A DNA stretch of 64,000 bases from positions 48,582 through 112,581 of the forward strand of contig NZ_JAHLPN010000010.1 of NCBI RefSeq assembly GCF_018917935.1. Reading direction: 5' to 3'. Within the stretch, counting starts at the first letter, position 1, and the number at the start of each line of letters is the position of its first letter. The stretch comes from Kineothrix sp. MSJ-39. GTDB taxonomy: Bacteria; Bacillota; Clostridia; Lachnospirales; Lachnospiraceae. The notes under the pieces were generated by a model. The model did not search any database. It was not told the origin of the DNA and worked only from the letters and a program-made list of their open reading frames with translations. Position numbers and translations under genes: made by a program. Below are positions 55,510-63,915 of the stretch, in pieces.

Positions 55510-56466
55510 TCAGCTTTTCATCAGATTCTCTACATACTCCTCTGATTTTCCCAAATCATCCGCGATTTCAGCTATAGTCTTTCCTTTTTGCAGCCATCTG
55601 TTGATCAGATAACGATGCGCGTTTTCCTCACCCTCGGCTCTGCCAACTTCGAGCCCTTCATGCTTTCCATCCTCATATTCTTCTGCGCGGATCAGTTCCT
55701 CTCGCCGTTCCCATGTATAATCAAGTACCATACTTTTGGTCACCTCACTCCTGTTTTTCATAAAAAATGTTTCCATGATGTGATGCTCTATACAATAATC
55801 AATCGCTTCATTAATCGCAGTTTCCAAATCTTCCATATATTCTGTGTCATCATGTTCCGTTTCATTTTGTACAAATGTCTTCTGTTTCTCTAAATTCTCC
55901 CGCACACGGTTCACAAAGATCATATAACCACTCAAGACCTTGCTTTTTGCAAGAAGCCGCGTATTATTGTTTGGATTGATGTTGTACACTGTAACTGTCA
56001 GTTCAATCTCCGGCGTATCTGTCTGGTTGATAAATGCATCTGAAAGTTTCAGTACTTCTTTCTCCGGTCTTTTCTCTGTTCCATTATAGAACACTGCAAA
56101 ATGCGGTGTTGTGATCTGTACTCGTTTTCTGCCATACAGATCCCGCTTTCCTATCATTTTCTTAAGCAGACTCGTTAAATAGATCAGAAAACGCAACGGT
56201 GCATTCGGACTGTATGTAGACTGATGTTCATACAGATTCAGATAATTACCGATAAAGAAGGAAGCGTCATTTCGTACCGATAACGAAATTCCATTTTCCA
56301 GCCGCATGATCTGAATCATATCAGAATCTGTATATACCGAATCATTCATCGCATTGTAAACATCCAGTGCATACTCTGGTATTTGCAGCATCATGGAGAT
56401 TACATCACTTTTGTATTCCCTGTTTCCATTGCTGCGATAGTTTCTCTTCTTGTCTTTCTGTGCCAT
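55510..56466 (-). CDS. PD-(D/E)XK nuclease-like (Rpn-related) protein
   Basis: A 318-residue protein starting at ATG 56466, behind AAAGGAGGATG. Residues about 70-100 have NDASFFIGNYLNLYEHQSTY, a D-x(n)-E-x-Q pattern typical of the Rpn/PDDEXK transposase-like nucleases. The C-terminal half has coiled charged segments, then a GKHEGLEVGRAEGEENAHRY region and a KTIAEIADDLGKSEEYVENL helix pair, typical of this group. Rpn proteins in E. coli are DNA endonucleases that promote recA-independent recombination. A fragment of a second copy lies at 60243-60348. Confidence 0.75.
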   Translation of the reverse strand: MAQKDKKRNYRSNGNREYKSDVISMMLQIPEYALDVYNAMNDSVYTDSDMIQIMRLENGISLSVRNDASFFIGNYLNLYEHQSTYSPNAPLRFLIYLTSLLKKMIGKRDLYGRKRVQITTPHFAVFYNGTEKRPEKEVLKLSDAFINQTDTPEIELTVTVYNINPNNNTRLLAKSKVLSGYMIFVNRVRENLEKQKTFVQNETEHDDTEYMEDLETAINEAIDYCIEHHIMETFFMKNRSEVTKSMVLDYTWERREELIRAEEYEDGKHEGLEVGRAEGEENAHRYLINRWLQKGKTIAEIADDLGKSEEYVENLMKS

Positions 56467-56490
56467 AAGCATCCTCCTTTGGTATACCAC

Positions 56491-56900
56491 AGGAAGTTGC
56501 TATAGTAAATTTGTTATCTTTCGCAAATCCCTGCTCTTATTTAGTTACAAGCATGGATTTTCTAAAAGATGAACAGATATGCTGTGAAATCACACAACAT
56601 CATAAAGATATGGTTCGCCGAAAGCAGAAAGCTTCCGAAAAGAAAATATGCTTTGTAACAACTATACCATTGTTGCAAAGCATTTACAATCACATAGTAA
56701 ATATTTAGATCACACTTTGATGTCATATACTGTTGACACTACTATCTCTAAAAATAGTTCTTCATTCTTAGTGTTTATTTAATAGTACTTGACCCCAATG
56801 ACCATTTGATGTTTTTTAATAATTTGACAGATTCTCTCCCATTTTTGGCTGTTTTCAAAACAATTTTCCCCATTTTTTGTTTTTAATGGTACCTGACACT
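56491..56900. other. Intergenic accessory stretch with repeat and element-end-like motifs
   Basis: No gene is supported. It holds the 87-bp repeat copy (56604-56690) and two similar motifs, AATAGTACTTGACCCC (about 56785) and AATGGTACCTGACAC (about 56886), that look like worn ends of an insertion. A short plus-strand frame over the repeat is not convincing as a gene. Confidence 0.55.
56604..56690. repeat. 87-bp repeat, copy A
   Basis: Gapless counterpart of 60375-60461. It contains an inverted repeat (ATGCTTTG ... CAAAGCAT) and a reading frame with KQKASEKKICF in both copies. It lies 138 bases upstream of the Rpn-related gene at 56466. Confidence 0.88.
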
Positions 56901-57164
56901 CTATACAGCCGCATGATCTATCGACTCACTATCCACAAAAGTGCCATATCTTTTCACCTGTTCAAAACGACCTATGTCATGGAGCATCCCCATTGTCCAC
57001 GCAAGATCCTCGTCAACGGATATATCCGTAACTGTTTTGGCAATGCGCTCCGCAAGCGCCGCCACACGATTCGTATGATCGATCTTCAGCCTGATCTTCG
57101 GATCAGATGCATTATATTTATTTGTATACTCTGCAAATGTTTGCTCGATTCTTGTTCGGTTCAT
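56901..57164 (-). pseudogene. Truncated duplicate of the HD-domain gene
   Basis: An 87-residue frame whose first 84 residues match the start of the HD protein at 53749 (MNRTRIEQTFAEYTNKYNAS compared with MNRTRIKQTFAEYTNQYNAS). It is cut after SIDHA, where the sequence switches to unrelated DNA at 56911. The rest of the HD domain, including the last aspartate, is gone, so it should be inactive. Only one of the 8 base changes affects the catalytic segment, and none creates a stop, so the copy is recent. Its ATG is 3 bases after the stop of the gene at 57168. Confidence 0.92.
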
Positions 57165-57183
57165 CAGTTATTTCAACAGCTCC
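56911..57183. repeat. 273-bp direct repeat, copy B
   Basis: Matches 53496-53768. The left junction shows the microhomology GCATGATCT, which also occurs in the Rpn-related gene at 56303, so the junction may have formed by recombination at that short match. Confidence 0.9.
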
Positions 57184-57821
57184 TGCAGTCTTTTTACCTC
57201 GGCTTCCAACTCAGCAGCTCTTTTAACTGCATCATTTGCTCTTTGCCGCTCCTTTTCTGTATTCTCCCGTTCAAGTTCTATCCCTTCCCGTTTTCCGGCA
57301 TTATATTCCGTAAGAAGGCATCTCTCATAATCTTCCCTTGCTTCACACTGCATACGGATTTTTTCATCTTCACTCAGTTTTTTCATTGTCACTACCATAT
57401 TCTCAAATACCTCCTCGCCTCTTGCTAACTGCTCAAGTTCTTCCAGAGTCTCTGCCTTGAATATACCCGCCCATTTCAAAATCTTTTTATCTGTTTCAGA
57501 CTGGTCTTTTGCTTTCTCAAGCTGTGTCAGGTCAAGTACTTTAATACATAATTTATCTGAATATAAAAATCCATCTTCTACATCTAAAATCTGATATTTT
57601 GCCATAAACTTTGGATGTTCTTCAAATAATGTAAAATCTAAAATACCAATGTGATATGTAGGAAACAACATACCATAATCTTGCCCACTCTTAATACTGT
57701 CATAGGCTCTTGCCCAGTATAACAGGGATCGGTTCGTCCAGTAAGTTTGCTTATATACCTGTAATTCAATATTGATGATCCTTGCATCATTCAGCTTGAT
57801 CTTTACATCTAAGTCCTCCAT
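57168..57821 (-). pseudogene. Rpn-family nuclease gene cut by the IS21 element
   Basis: The frame encodes 217 residues. MEDLDVKIKLNDARIINIELQVYKQ contains the ExQ end of the PD-(D/E)XK core; the region 80-160 and the coiled C-terminus (EAEVKRLQELLK) are typical for the Rpn/PDDEXK transposase family. Full-length relatives have about 70 more N-terminal residues. In the same frame upstream of the ATG, PYVIYYSF reads on as family sequence and then hits a TAG near the IS end (57857). So the gene lost its N-terminus, including the first acidic residue, when the element inserted or by a later deletion. Confidence 0.8.
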
Positions 57822-58033
57822 AAATGAATAATAAATTACATACGGCTACTCATCACTGATTATTCCGGGCTCTCTGAGCCACCTGTCCGGACTTTGAGAG
57901 CCACCATTCCGAAGAACGAGAGCCATATATTCCGGTAATTCAGAACCACCTTATTGAGCTCTATTACATATATTTCCTTTATACTGTAAGTACACACCTT
58001 TGGTGTGAATACAGATAAAGAAGGTCGTAAGTT

Positions 58034-59366
58034 ATGACCAAGTATCGTGAAATCCTACGCTTGAAAAGCTTAGGATTCAGTGAGAAAAACATCGCACAGA
58101 GCTACGGTGTATCCAGAAACACAGTCGCCAAGGTTTTGAAAAAGTCAGCGGAAATCAATCTTTCATGGTCGCTGGATTTCGACATGACCGACAGTGCACT
58201 AGATGAGCTGATGTTTCCCAAGGATAAGTCGGCAACGAATAAACATATGCCGAACTTTGACTACATCCGCAAAGAACTTCTGCGGAACGGTATAAGCAAA
58301 AAACTTCTCTGGGTAGAATGCTGTGAGGAGTGCCGCATAAGCAGCGAAGAGCCTCTAATGTATTCTCAGTTCTGCTACTACATCCAGAAGGATGAAGAAA
58401 AACGCAGGGCTACCATGCATATCCCAGAAAACCAGGTGAACAGATTGAAGTTGACTGGGCTGGGGATCCTGCCACATCATTGATCCGGATACCGGAGAAA
58501 TCACAGATGCATGGATATTTGTAGGTGTATTAACTTACAGTCAGTATGCTTTTGTAAAAGCATATATGGATGAGAAAACCGACAACTGGATCAAAGCTCA
58601 TGTCCAGATGTTTGATTTCTTTGGCGGTGTTACACCCATGCTCGTTTCCAATAACTGTACAACCGCAGTGAATCATAAAAAGAGTGAATTGAATGCTTCT
58701 ATCCGTAAAAAACCGGATGTCTACAACGCCCGTAAATTCTCAAAAAAGTAATGTAGCAGACTCAGTTTATTTCTTGGGGAAGAAATGCCATTATTGGCTC
58801 CGTTGCCTGCTACATCTTTTGAACTGGCTGAGTGGAAACAGACCACCGTCCAGTTTAACTATCACATCGCAGTAGACAGGATGTTCTACTCCGCGCCTTA
58901 TCAGTATATCAAAAATAAGGTCGATGTGCGTATAACAGATACAACAGTTGAAATATTTTATAATCACAATCGTATTGCCTCTCACAGACGGCTCTATGGG
59001 AGAAGCGGTCAGTATTCTACTGTGACAGAACATACGCCGCAGGAGCACCAGAAATATCTGGAATGGAACGGTGACCGGTTCCGTAAGTGGGCTGATTCGA
59101 TTGGAATTAACACAAGTAAGGTTGTCGATGCAATGCTTACCTCCGGCAGGATTGAACAGCAATCCTACAGAAGCTGTATGGGATTATTGAAACTGGCCGA
59201 AAAATATTCGCCAGAAAAACTGGAGCAGGTCTGCGCCAAGGCACTTTCTTATTCTGATAAACCCAGCTATAAAAGTATCAAAAATCTATTGGCTGCAGCG
59301 AAGGATGTGCCTGGTAATGAACCAGAAGCATCCCAAGCAATAAAACCACACGGCATCACCAGATGA
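58034..59366 (+). pseudogene. istA: Broken IS21 transposase istA
   Basis: Similarity runs through three frames. 58034-58430 encodes the N-terminal helix-turn-helix (FSEKNIAQSYGVSRNTVAKVL). A one-base loss near 58430 (CCAGAAAACC) and another near 58475 (GCCACATCATT) shift the frame; the intervening frame reads EQIEVDWAGDPAT, with the first catalytic D. The next part reads GGVTPMLVSNNCTTAV, where the family has PDN, so the second catalytic aspartate is replaced by asparagine. A deletion near 58745-58785 removes the part with the third acidic residue. The C-terminus (58785-59366) is intact. It must be inactive. Confidence 0.93.
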
Positions 59367-59392
59367 GCCAGATACTATGGAGGTAAACAATC

Positions 59393-60142
59393 ATGACAAA
59401 TCAAAGTACCATCGATAAACTTATTGAAATGCGTCTGACCGCTATGGCAGATGCATTCCTTATCCAGATGGATGATCCCACAATGAAGGAAGTTCCGTTC
59501 GAGGATCAGTTCGGTATGCTTGTCGATGTCGAATACAGCAACCGCAAAAACAATCGTCTGAAAAGGCTGATCCGACAAGCTGAGCTTGAGCAGCCAGATG
59601 CCAGCATCTCAGCAATTGATTACCATTCTGGGCGAAAACTGAACAAAGCACTGATCACCCGTCTGGCAACTTGCGAATACATTACAGAATATCAGAACAT
59701 TTTTATTACTGGAGCAACTGGGAGCGGTAAAACTTACACGGTCTGTGCCTTTGGCATGGAAGCATGCAAACACTACTACACAGTGCAGTATATACGACTT
59801 CCTGATCTATTATTGGACTTACAGACCGCCAGAGACAATGGAACTTTTTTGACTGTCCTGAAAAAATACACCAAGCCAATAGTATTGATTATTGATGAGT
59901 GGCTGCTTCTTAAACTGACAGAGGCTAAAGCCAGAAATCTTTTTGAACTGATACATAAAAGACGTAAAAAATCTTCAACGATCTTTTGTTCCCAGTTCCG
60001 TGAAAGTGAATGGTATCAGCAAATCTGTGATGGTGAAAGTACTCTTGCCGATGCCATCATGGATCGTATATCGTATGATTCCTATAAGATCGATAACGAA
60101 AGTATTGATCCGTCTAAAGACCTTTCTATGAGAGAAGTATAA
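59393..60142 (+). CDS. istB: IS21-family helper ATPase IstB
   Basis: A full-length 249-residue IstB. Walker A is ITGATGSGKTYTVCAFG (residues about 104-120) and Walker B is PIVLIIDEWLLLKL. The sensor region FCSQFRESEWYQQI and the box-containing end with DAIMDRISYDSYKI are present. IstB activates IstA and selects the target DNA. It is intact while its partner istA is dead, so it cannot move the element alone. GGAGG precedes the start by about 8 bases. Confidence 0.95.
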   Translation: MTNQSTIDKLIEMRLTAMADAFLIQMDDPTMKEVPFEDQFGMLVDVEYSNRKNNRLKRLIRQAELEQPDASISAIDYHSGRKLNKALITRLATCEYITEYQNIFITGATGSGKTYTVCAFGMEACKHYYTVQYIRLPDLLLDLQTARDNGTFLTVLKKYTKPIVLIIDEWLLLKLTEAKARNLFELIHKRRKKSSTIFCSQFRESEWYQQICDGESTLADAIMDRISYDSYKIDNESIDPSKDLSMREV

Positions 60143-60242
60143 GGACTGGATCCAGCAATGGCAAAGTAACTTCATAAACAAAATGGGGTGGCTTCGTTAG
60201 TCCGGACTGGCGGCTCTGCCGCACCATAATATTCACTGCACA

Positions 60243-60348
60243 CGTTTTCTGCCATACAGATCCCGCTTTCTAGTCGCATGATCTGAATCATATCAGGATC
60301 TGTATACTTTGAATCGTTCATTGCATTGTAAACGTCCAGTGCATACTC
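60243..60348 (-). pseudogene. Fragment of an Rpn-related gene
   Basis: Two pieces match the gene at 55510-56466: 60243-60270 with 56123-56150, and 60275-60348 with 56303-56376, both gapless. The roughly 150 bases in between are deleted. With the 87-bp block at 60375 this shows that the gene and its upstream flank were once duplicated and one copy has decayed. Confidence 0.88.
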
Positions 60349-60374
60349 CTTTAATATGCCGCATATGGCATATT

Positions 60375-60461
60375 AAAGATATGGTTCGCCAGAAACAGAA
60401 AGCTTCCGAAAAGAAAATATGCTTTGCAACGACTATACCATTACTGCAAAGCAATTACAAT
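60375..60461. repeat. 87-bp repeat, copy B
   Basis: Counterpart of 56604-56690, same length, about ten differences. It keeps the peptide-coding appearance (KQKASEKKICF) and the inner inverted repeat in weakened form. Confidence 0.88.
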
Positions 60462-60689
60462 TCTTATTTATTTCATCTTCCCCTCTATAACCAATGTCGT
60501 TATATCAATCTACAAATTATGATTTTTCTATAATTTAAGCAGGGAAATGATATAATAAAGTTTTTCAATGCAACTCATAATTTTCCAATAAACGACCACA
60601 ATTTCGGAAATGGTTTTAGAAAGTTCCAAAATACCTAATCAGTTTTATCATTTTTACGCTCTCACTACAGTATTTAAAATATTTCTAAA

Positions 60690-61073
60690 TCATAATACAT
60701 ATTGAGATATTTTTTTAAGCACATTGTCATAATATTTCTCTAACAGTTTATATACCAAGTTTTTCTTTTCAACTTTTCTATCTCTTGTATCCTGCATTTC
60801 AATATACGACTCATTATGCCTTTTATTATTTTTTTTCGTCTTTTCATCTTCTATAGAAAATCTGATCATAGTATTATAATAAACTAATGTGCTTTCTAAA
60901 ATATCCTGTGAAATTTTACGTTTTGTTAATTCATCAGTTTTTAAGTTTCTCATCCCTCTTTTAAGTTCTCTTAATTCAGTCTGATACTTTTCTAACTCTG
61001 ATTTATAGTATTCTATTTCATATTTGCACATTTCTTCTTTTAAATCAGAATATTCTGAAATTACTTCCTTCAT
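60690..61073 (-). CDS. Coiled-coil hypothetical protein
   Basis: A 127-residue, highly charged, helical protein. Residues 1-55 form a long coiled coil (EYYKSELEKYQTELRELKRG); the second half is basic (DEKTKKNNKRHNES). No known domain is seen. It starts 11 bases after the membrane protein gene, so it is the last gene of the AT-rich three-gene operon. Its composition is unlike that of the core genes, which suggests transfer. It could be an adaptor of the two upstream proteins; this is inference. Confidence 0.72.
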   Translation of the reverse strand: MKEVISEYSDLKEEMCKYEIEYYKSELEKYQTELRELKRGMRNLKTDELTKRKISQDILESTLVYYNTMIRFSIEDEKTKKNNKRHNESYIEMQDTRDRKVEKKNLVYKLLEKYYDNVLKKISQYVL

Positions 61074-61084
61074 TTTTTCCCTTC

Positions 61085-62131
61085 CTATGCTCTTAAATCC
61101 CTAAATTTTTGTTGAACATCTACACTTCCTACAAACATTTCAATCAGCGGCATATAACATCCAAATATTTTATCAAAATACCCATCTATATCATCGTCTT
61201 CATAAGAAAATTTTGTATCATTATAGGCTATTATTTCCAATAATATATTGTGCGTTTTCCCCATTTCATAATTATAACATGCATATTGATTAATATCCTT
61301 TATATTTCCTTTTAAACTATCCTTTATTTCTTCCCTATTTTTTTTACAATGTCTACCATTTTTTTCCTCAAATAAGCATTCAGCTGAATAATAACTCTTA
61401 TATTTATTTTCGTTATCATCCTTTTTTAACAATTTCTTTAAACTTGTCGGAGTTTCCAATTTAATTCTTGTCGATTCATATTCATCAAGAACATACTCCC
61501 TATCATATGAATGATATAACGCAACAGAATATTCCCCATTTCCTAAAACAGTCAATATTCTCTGCAATAGAATACTTTGAATATTTTTTCCTCTATTTCT
61601 ATTAGACTCTAGTAATGCTGTTACACTTTTAAATTCTAGCAAACGATTTTTATCATCTTCAAGAATTTGGGTTTTAAAAATCAATTCTTCATTTTTCTTT
61701 TTTTCTTCAGAGAGTTGCCGCTTTATAATTTCTTGCTGATTCATATCGTATTCTGATAATATAGCTTCCCAAACATCTTTTTGAAGAAATGTGATGGTAA
61801 AAAGAAATATACAAACCCAAACACTACCTATAATAATTATATAATAAATCACAATGTTTATCTTTTCAACAGATGCATCTGGTTTTGTGTATATTGAAAA
61901 AAGCAAGCTTACTAATATCGGTCCGACCACACCTAGCCATGCATTTATGTTTCTATAATGAGATACCAGCTTTGCTGCATACTTCTCCTTATGTTCTACT
62001 GCCATACGTTCTAATGATTGTCTTGCAGAACTTTCAAATACCGAACGTATCTTCCTATATTTTTCTTTTATCCATTCCCCTTTTTTTCTAGGTGGAACTG
62101 TATCACAATTATCCGTATCTTCTGTAATCAT
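61085..62131 (-). CDS. Two-helix membrane protein with a possible GAF-like C-terminal domain
   Basis: A 348-residue protein. A basic N-terminal segment (1-65) is followed by two close membrane helices (about 69-88 and 95-117, IVIYYIIIIGSVWVCIFLFT). A coiled coil follows (130-170, with KRQLSEEKKKNEELIFKTQ). The last 170 residues (ILLQRILTVLGNGEYSVALYH, then YACYNYEMGKTHNILLEII and CYMPLIEMFVG) have the strand/helix order of a GAF-like sensor domain. I cannot confirm that by eye. It lies 55 bases after the STAND/TPR gene. In defence operons such membrane proteins often serve as effectors, but here that is only a hypothesis. Confidence 0.72.
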   Translation of the reverse strand: MITEDTDNCDTVPPRKKGEWIKEKYRKIRSVFESSARQSLERMAVEHKEKYAAKLVSHYRNINAWLGVVGPILVSLLFSIYTKPDASVEKINIVIYYIIIIGSVWVCIFLFTITFLQKDVWEAILSEYDMNQQEIIKRQLSEEKKKNEELIFKTQILEDDKNRLLEFKSVTALLESNRNRGKNIQSILLQRILTVLGNGEYSVALYHSYDREYVLDEYESTRIKLETPTSLKKLLKKDDNENKYKSYYSAECLFEEKNGRHCKKNREEIKDSLKGNIKDINQYACYNYEMGKTHNILLEIIAYNDTKFSYEDDDIDGYFDKIFGCYMPLIEMFVGSVDVQQKFRDLRA

Positions 62132-62186
62132 ATCAATTATTTCCCAACTATATATTTTAATTATATCTTATTTTTTGATTGCAATT

Positions 62187-63839
62187 TTAATTTTCAATAA
62201 GTTTTTTTATATTCTTTGCCCCAATACCTTTCACAGCTGTATATAATTCAAACGATACCTTATCTCCAACTTTTATTTCATTATATGCATTATTTTTTGA
62301 AAAAAACAGTGCATTTTTATTTGTATGAATTGCGTTTGAAATAAAACCATAAGTATCCTTTATTTTTACCACTACACCTTCATTTTCTGATATAATCTCA
62401 TTAGCTTCATCTCTAAATGCAGATAAATTAGAATAAATTGAATCATAATACTCCTCTTTAATTTCCTCTTTGTGTGCTTGTATATTAGATAACAATTTCG
62501 CCTTACTACTCCTATCCAATTTTGATACAGCATAAGAATACTTATCCAGCGTATCTGCTATAAGTTCTATAGATTCTTTATGATAATATGAATATGACAA
62601 ATTTGTAAGTAATTTCAATAACGTGACTGTGGTCTTATCATCAATTGATCCTACATTCTCTAATACTTCTATGCCTTGCTTAATTATATTATATTTTTCA
62701 ACATAATCCCTTTTTTGTAAGAGTTCTGTCTGCCGTCGCTTTAGGTCCATATATCTGTTTGCCATAATATTTAATGTTCTTAAATTTGGATGTTTATCTG
62801 TTTCTTTAGCCTGTATCCATAGTTTTTCCGCCTCATCATATTTCCCTAAAAATGTAAATACTCTAACTTTTTCAAGCAATATCTCATTTGTATTAGGAAG
62901 ATAATCATCAGCTTTTAAAATATACTCCAAAGCGCTATCCGTGTCCTGCATTTTCACCGTATAAAAAATTGAGAATAAATAACATACAACAGCTCGTTCT
63001 TTGTCATTTGTGCATTTTGACAATGCAATATTGTAATTATTTATTGCTCCATATAACTCCCCCTTCTCTGCTTCTAAAAATGCTTTCACTTTGTACGTTT
63101 CAAAATAATCTGGGTCAATACTCGATGCCTTGGCAATTTCCTCCATGCACTCATCCCACTTTTTTTCTTTTCCATAATTTAATGCATTTTTTAAATGATA
63201 TGTTGCTAATTGTTCATCTATTTTGTTCAACCTTGGAGATATAGTATTCGGATTAAACGGAGCTTGTTCACTATTAACTTTTACCTTTTGTAACATTCCA
63301 TTTAATTCTTTTCTCTTTTGAAACACACTCTTTACAAACTCATTACTTGGTGGATATTTTAATGAAATATACTCCCTTGACATATCATTCATTACATATT
63401 CACCTGAAGACGCCTGTATCATATAAGTTGACAATAATTCATTAATTGCGTTTCTCAATTCCAGCTCATTGCCATCTATGTAAAAATCTATCAAACCATA
63501 AGTCAACTTATTATTTTGAAGCAAAAATAACTGTAATATCTTTTTTGATATATTTGACAGCTTATCAAATATATTAGATACACAAAATTCAATTAAATCA
63601 TCCTTATGACTTAACATTTGTTTGGAGTCAGTTCCGGAATATATTCCACTGATATACCATTTTATAGAAAGAGGATTATTGTACAAATTTTCATTTATTA
63701 TCTTATAAATCTCTTCATCTTCTTTTCTATGTACTTCTAACCCATAATACTTTGACAACTCCCTAAAATATGTAATAGCATCTTGACGTGTTAAACCTTC
63801 AATTTTTTGTCTTATTTCAAATTCGCCAAGTCTCTGCAT
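62187..63839 (-). CDS. STAND-like/TPR protein with C-terminal cold-shock-like domain, NTPase missing
   Basis: A 550-residue protein. Residues 1-30 (RLGEFEIRQKIEGLTRQDAITYF) and 40-110 (NNPLSIKWYISGI, VSNIFDKLSNISKKILQLF) correspond to the helical and winged-helix parts that follow the NTPase in STAND/NB-ARC-type ATPases. Residues about 215-420 are TPR-like helix pairs. Residues about 488-550 (GVVVKIKDTYGFISNAIHTN, ALFFSKNNAYNEIKVGDKVSFEL, GIGAKNIKKL) match the layout of a cold-shock OB domain. The NTPase core expected before residue 1 is absent; the frame is interrupted by the 35-bp duplication. ATG 63839 has GAGAGG six bases upstream, so it may still be translated as an NTPase-less protein. 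Confidence 0.72.
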   Translation of the reverse strand: MQRLGEFEIRQKIEGLTRQDAITYFRELSKYYGLEVHRKEDEEIYKIINENLYNNPLSIKWYISGIYSGTDSKQMLSHKDDLIEFCVSNIFDKLSNISKKILQLFLLQNNKLTYGLIDFYIDGNELELRNAINELLSTYMIQASSGEYVMNDMSREYISLKYPPSNEFVKSVFQKRKELNGMLQKVKVNSEQAPFNPNTISPRLNKIDEQLATYHLKNALNYGKEKKWDECMEEIAKASSIDPDYFETYKVKAFLEAEKGELYGAINNYNIALSKCTNDKERAVVCYLFSIFYTVKMQDTDSALEYILKADDYLPNTNEILLEKVRVFTFLGKYDEAEKLWIQAKETDKHPNLRTLNIMANRYMDLKRRQTELLQKRDYVEKYNIIKQGIEVLENVGSIDDKTTVTLLKLLTNLSYSYYHKESIELIADTLDKYSYAVSKLDRSSKAKLLSNIQAHKEEIKEEYYDSIYSNLSAFRDEANEIISENEGVVVKIKDTYGFISNAIHTNKNALFFSKNNAYNEIKVGDKVSFELYTAVKGIGAKNIKKLIEN

Positions 63840-63845
63840 ATATGT

Positions 63846-63915
63846 CCTCTCTATTCTTTTTAGTGCATGTTCAACAAAAGCCTCTCTATTCTTTTTAGTG
63901 CATGTTCAACAAAAG
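63846..63915. repeat. Perfect 35-bp tandem duplication
   Basis: Units 63846-63880 and 63881-63915 are identical. The unit reads CCTCTCTATTC at its start and AACAAAAG at its end. As 35 is not a multiple of three, the second unit shifts the minus-strand frame. With one unit removed, the frame from the window edge would run straight into the STAND/TPR gene. Confidence 0.98.

Larger units (their letters stand above)
57857..60235 (+). mobile_element. Decayed IS21-family insertion sequence
   Basis: About 2.4 kb with istA and istB in the usual order. The left end TGATTATT and the right end, which reads TGAATATT in reverse complement, give TG...CA termini. The left end carries an iterated motif GAGCCACC at about 22-base steps (57876, 57898, 57920, 57943), and the right end has it inverted (GGTGGC at 60187, GGCTC near 60212). 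These are typical transposase-binding sites. No target duplication is visible, and the two flanks derive from different genes, so the element has been rearranged. The istA gene is broken. Confidence 0.9.
60143..60689. other. Intergenic accessory stretch with gene fragments
   Basis: This 547-base stretch holds the right end of the IS21 element, a fragment of an Rpn-related gene (60243-60348), an 11-bp inverted repeat TTTAATATGCC/GGCATATTAAA (60350-60377) and the second 87-bp repeat. From 60480 to 60689 it is AT-rich and shows nothing more. Confidence 0.7.

Noticed and set aside
56511..56708. Plus-strand frame of 65 codons over the 87-bp repeat as a gene
   Set aside because: No ribosome site, it mostly follows a repeat, and its start lies in unrelated DNA. 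The matching frame at 60309 has a different beginning.
57851..60241. Target-site duplication flanking the IS21 element
   Set aside because: The bases next to the two ends (left ATCAC, right CTGCA) do not match, in line with later rearrangement.
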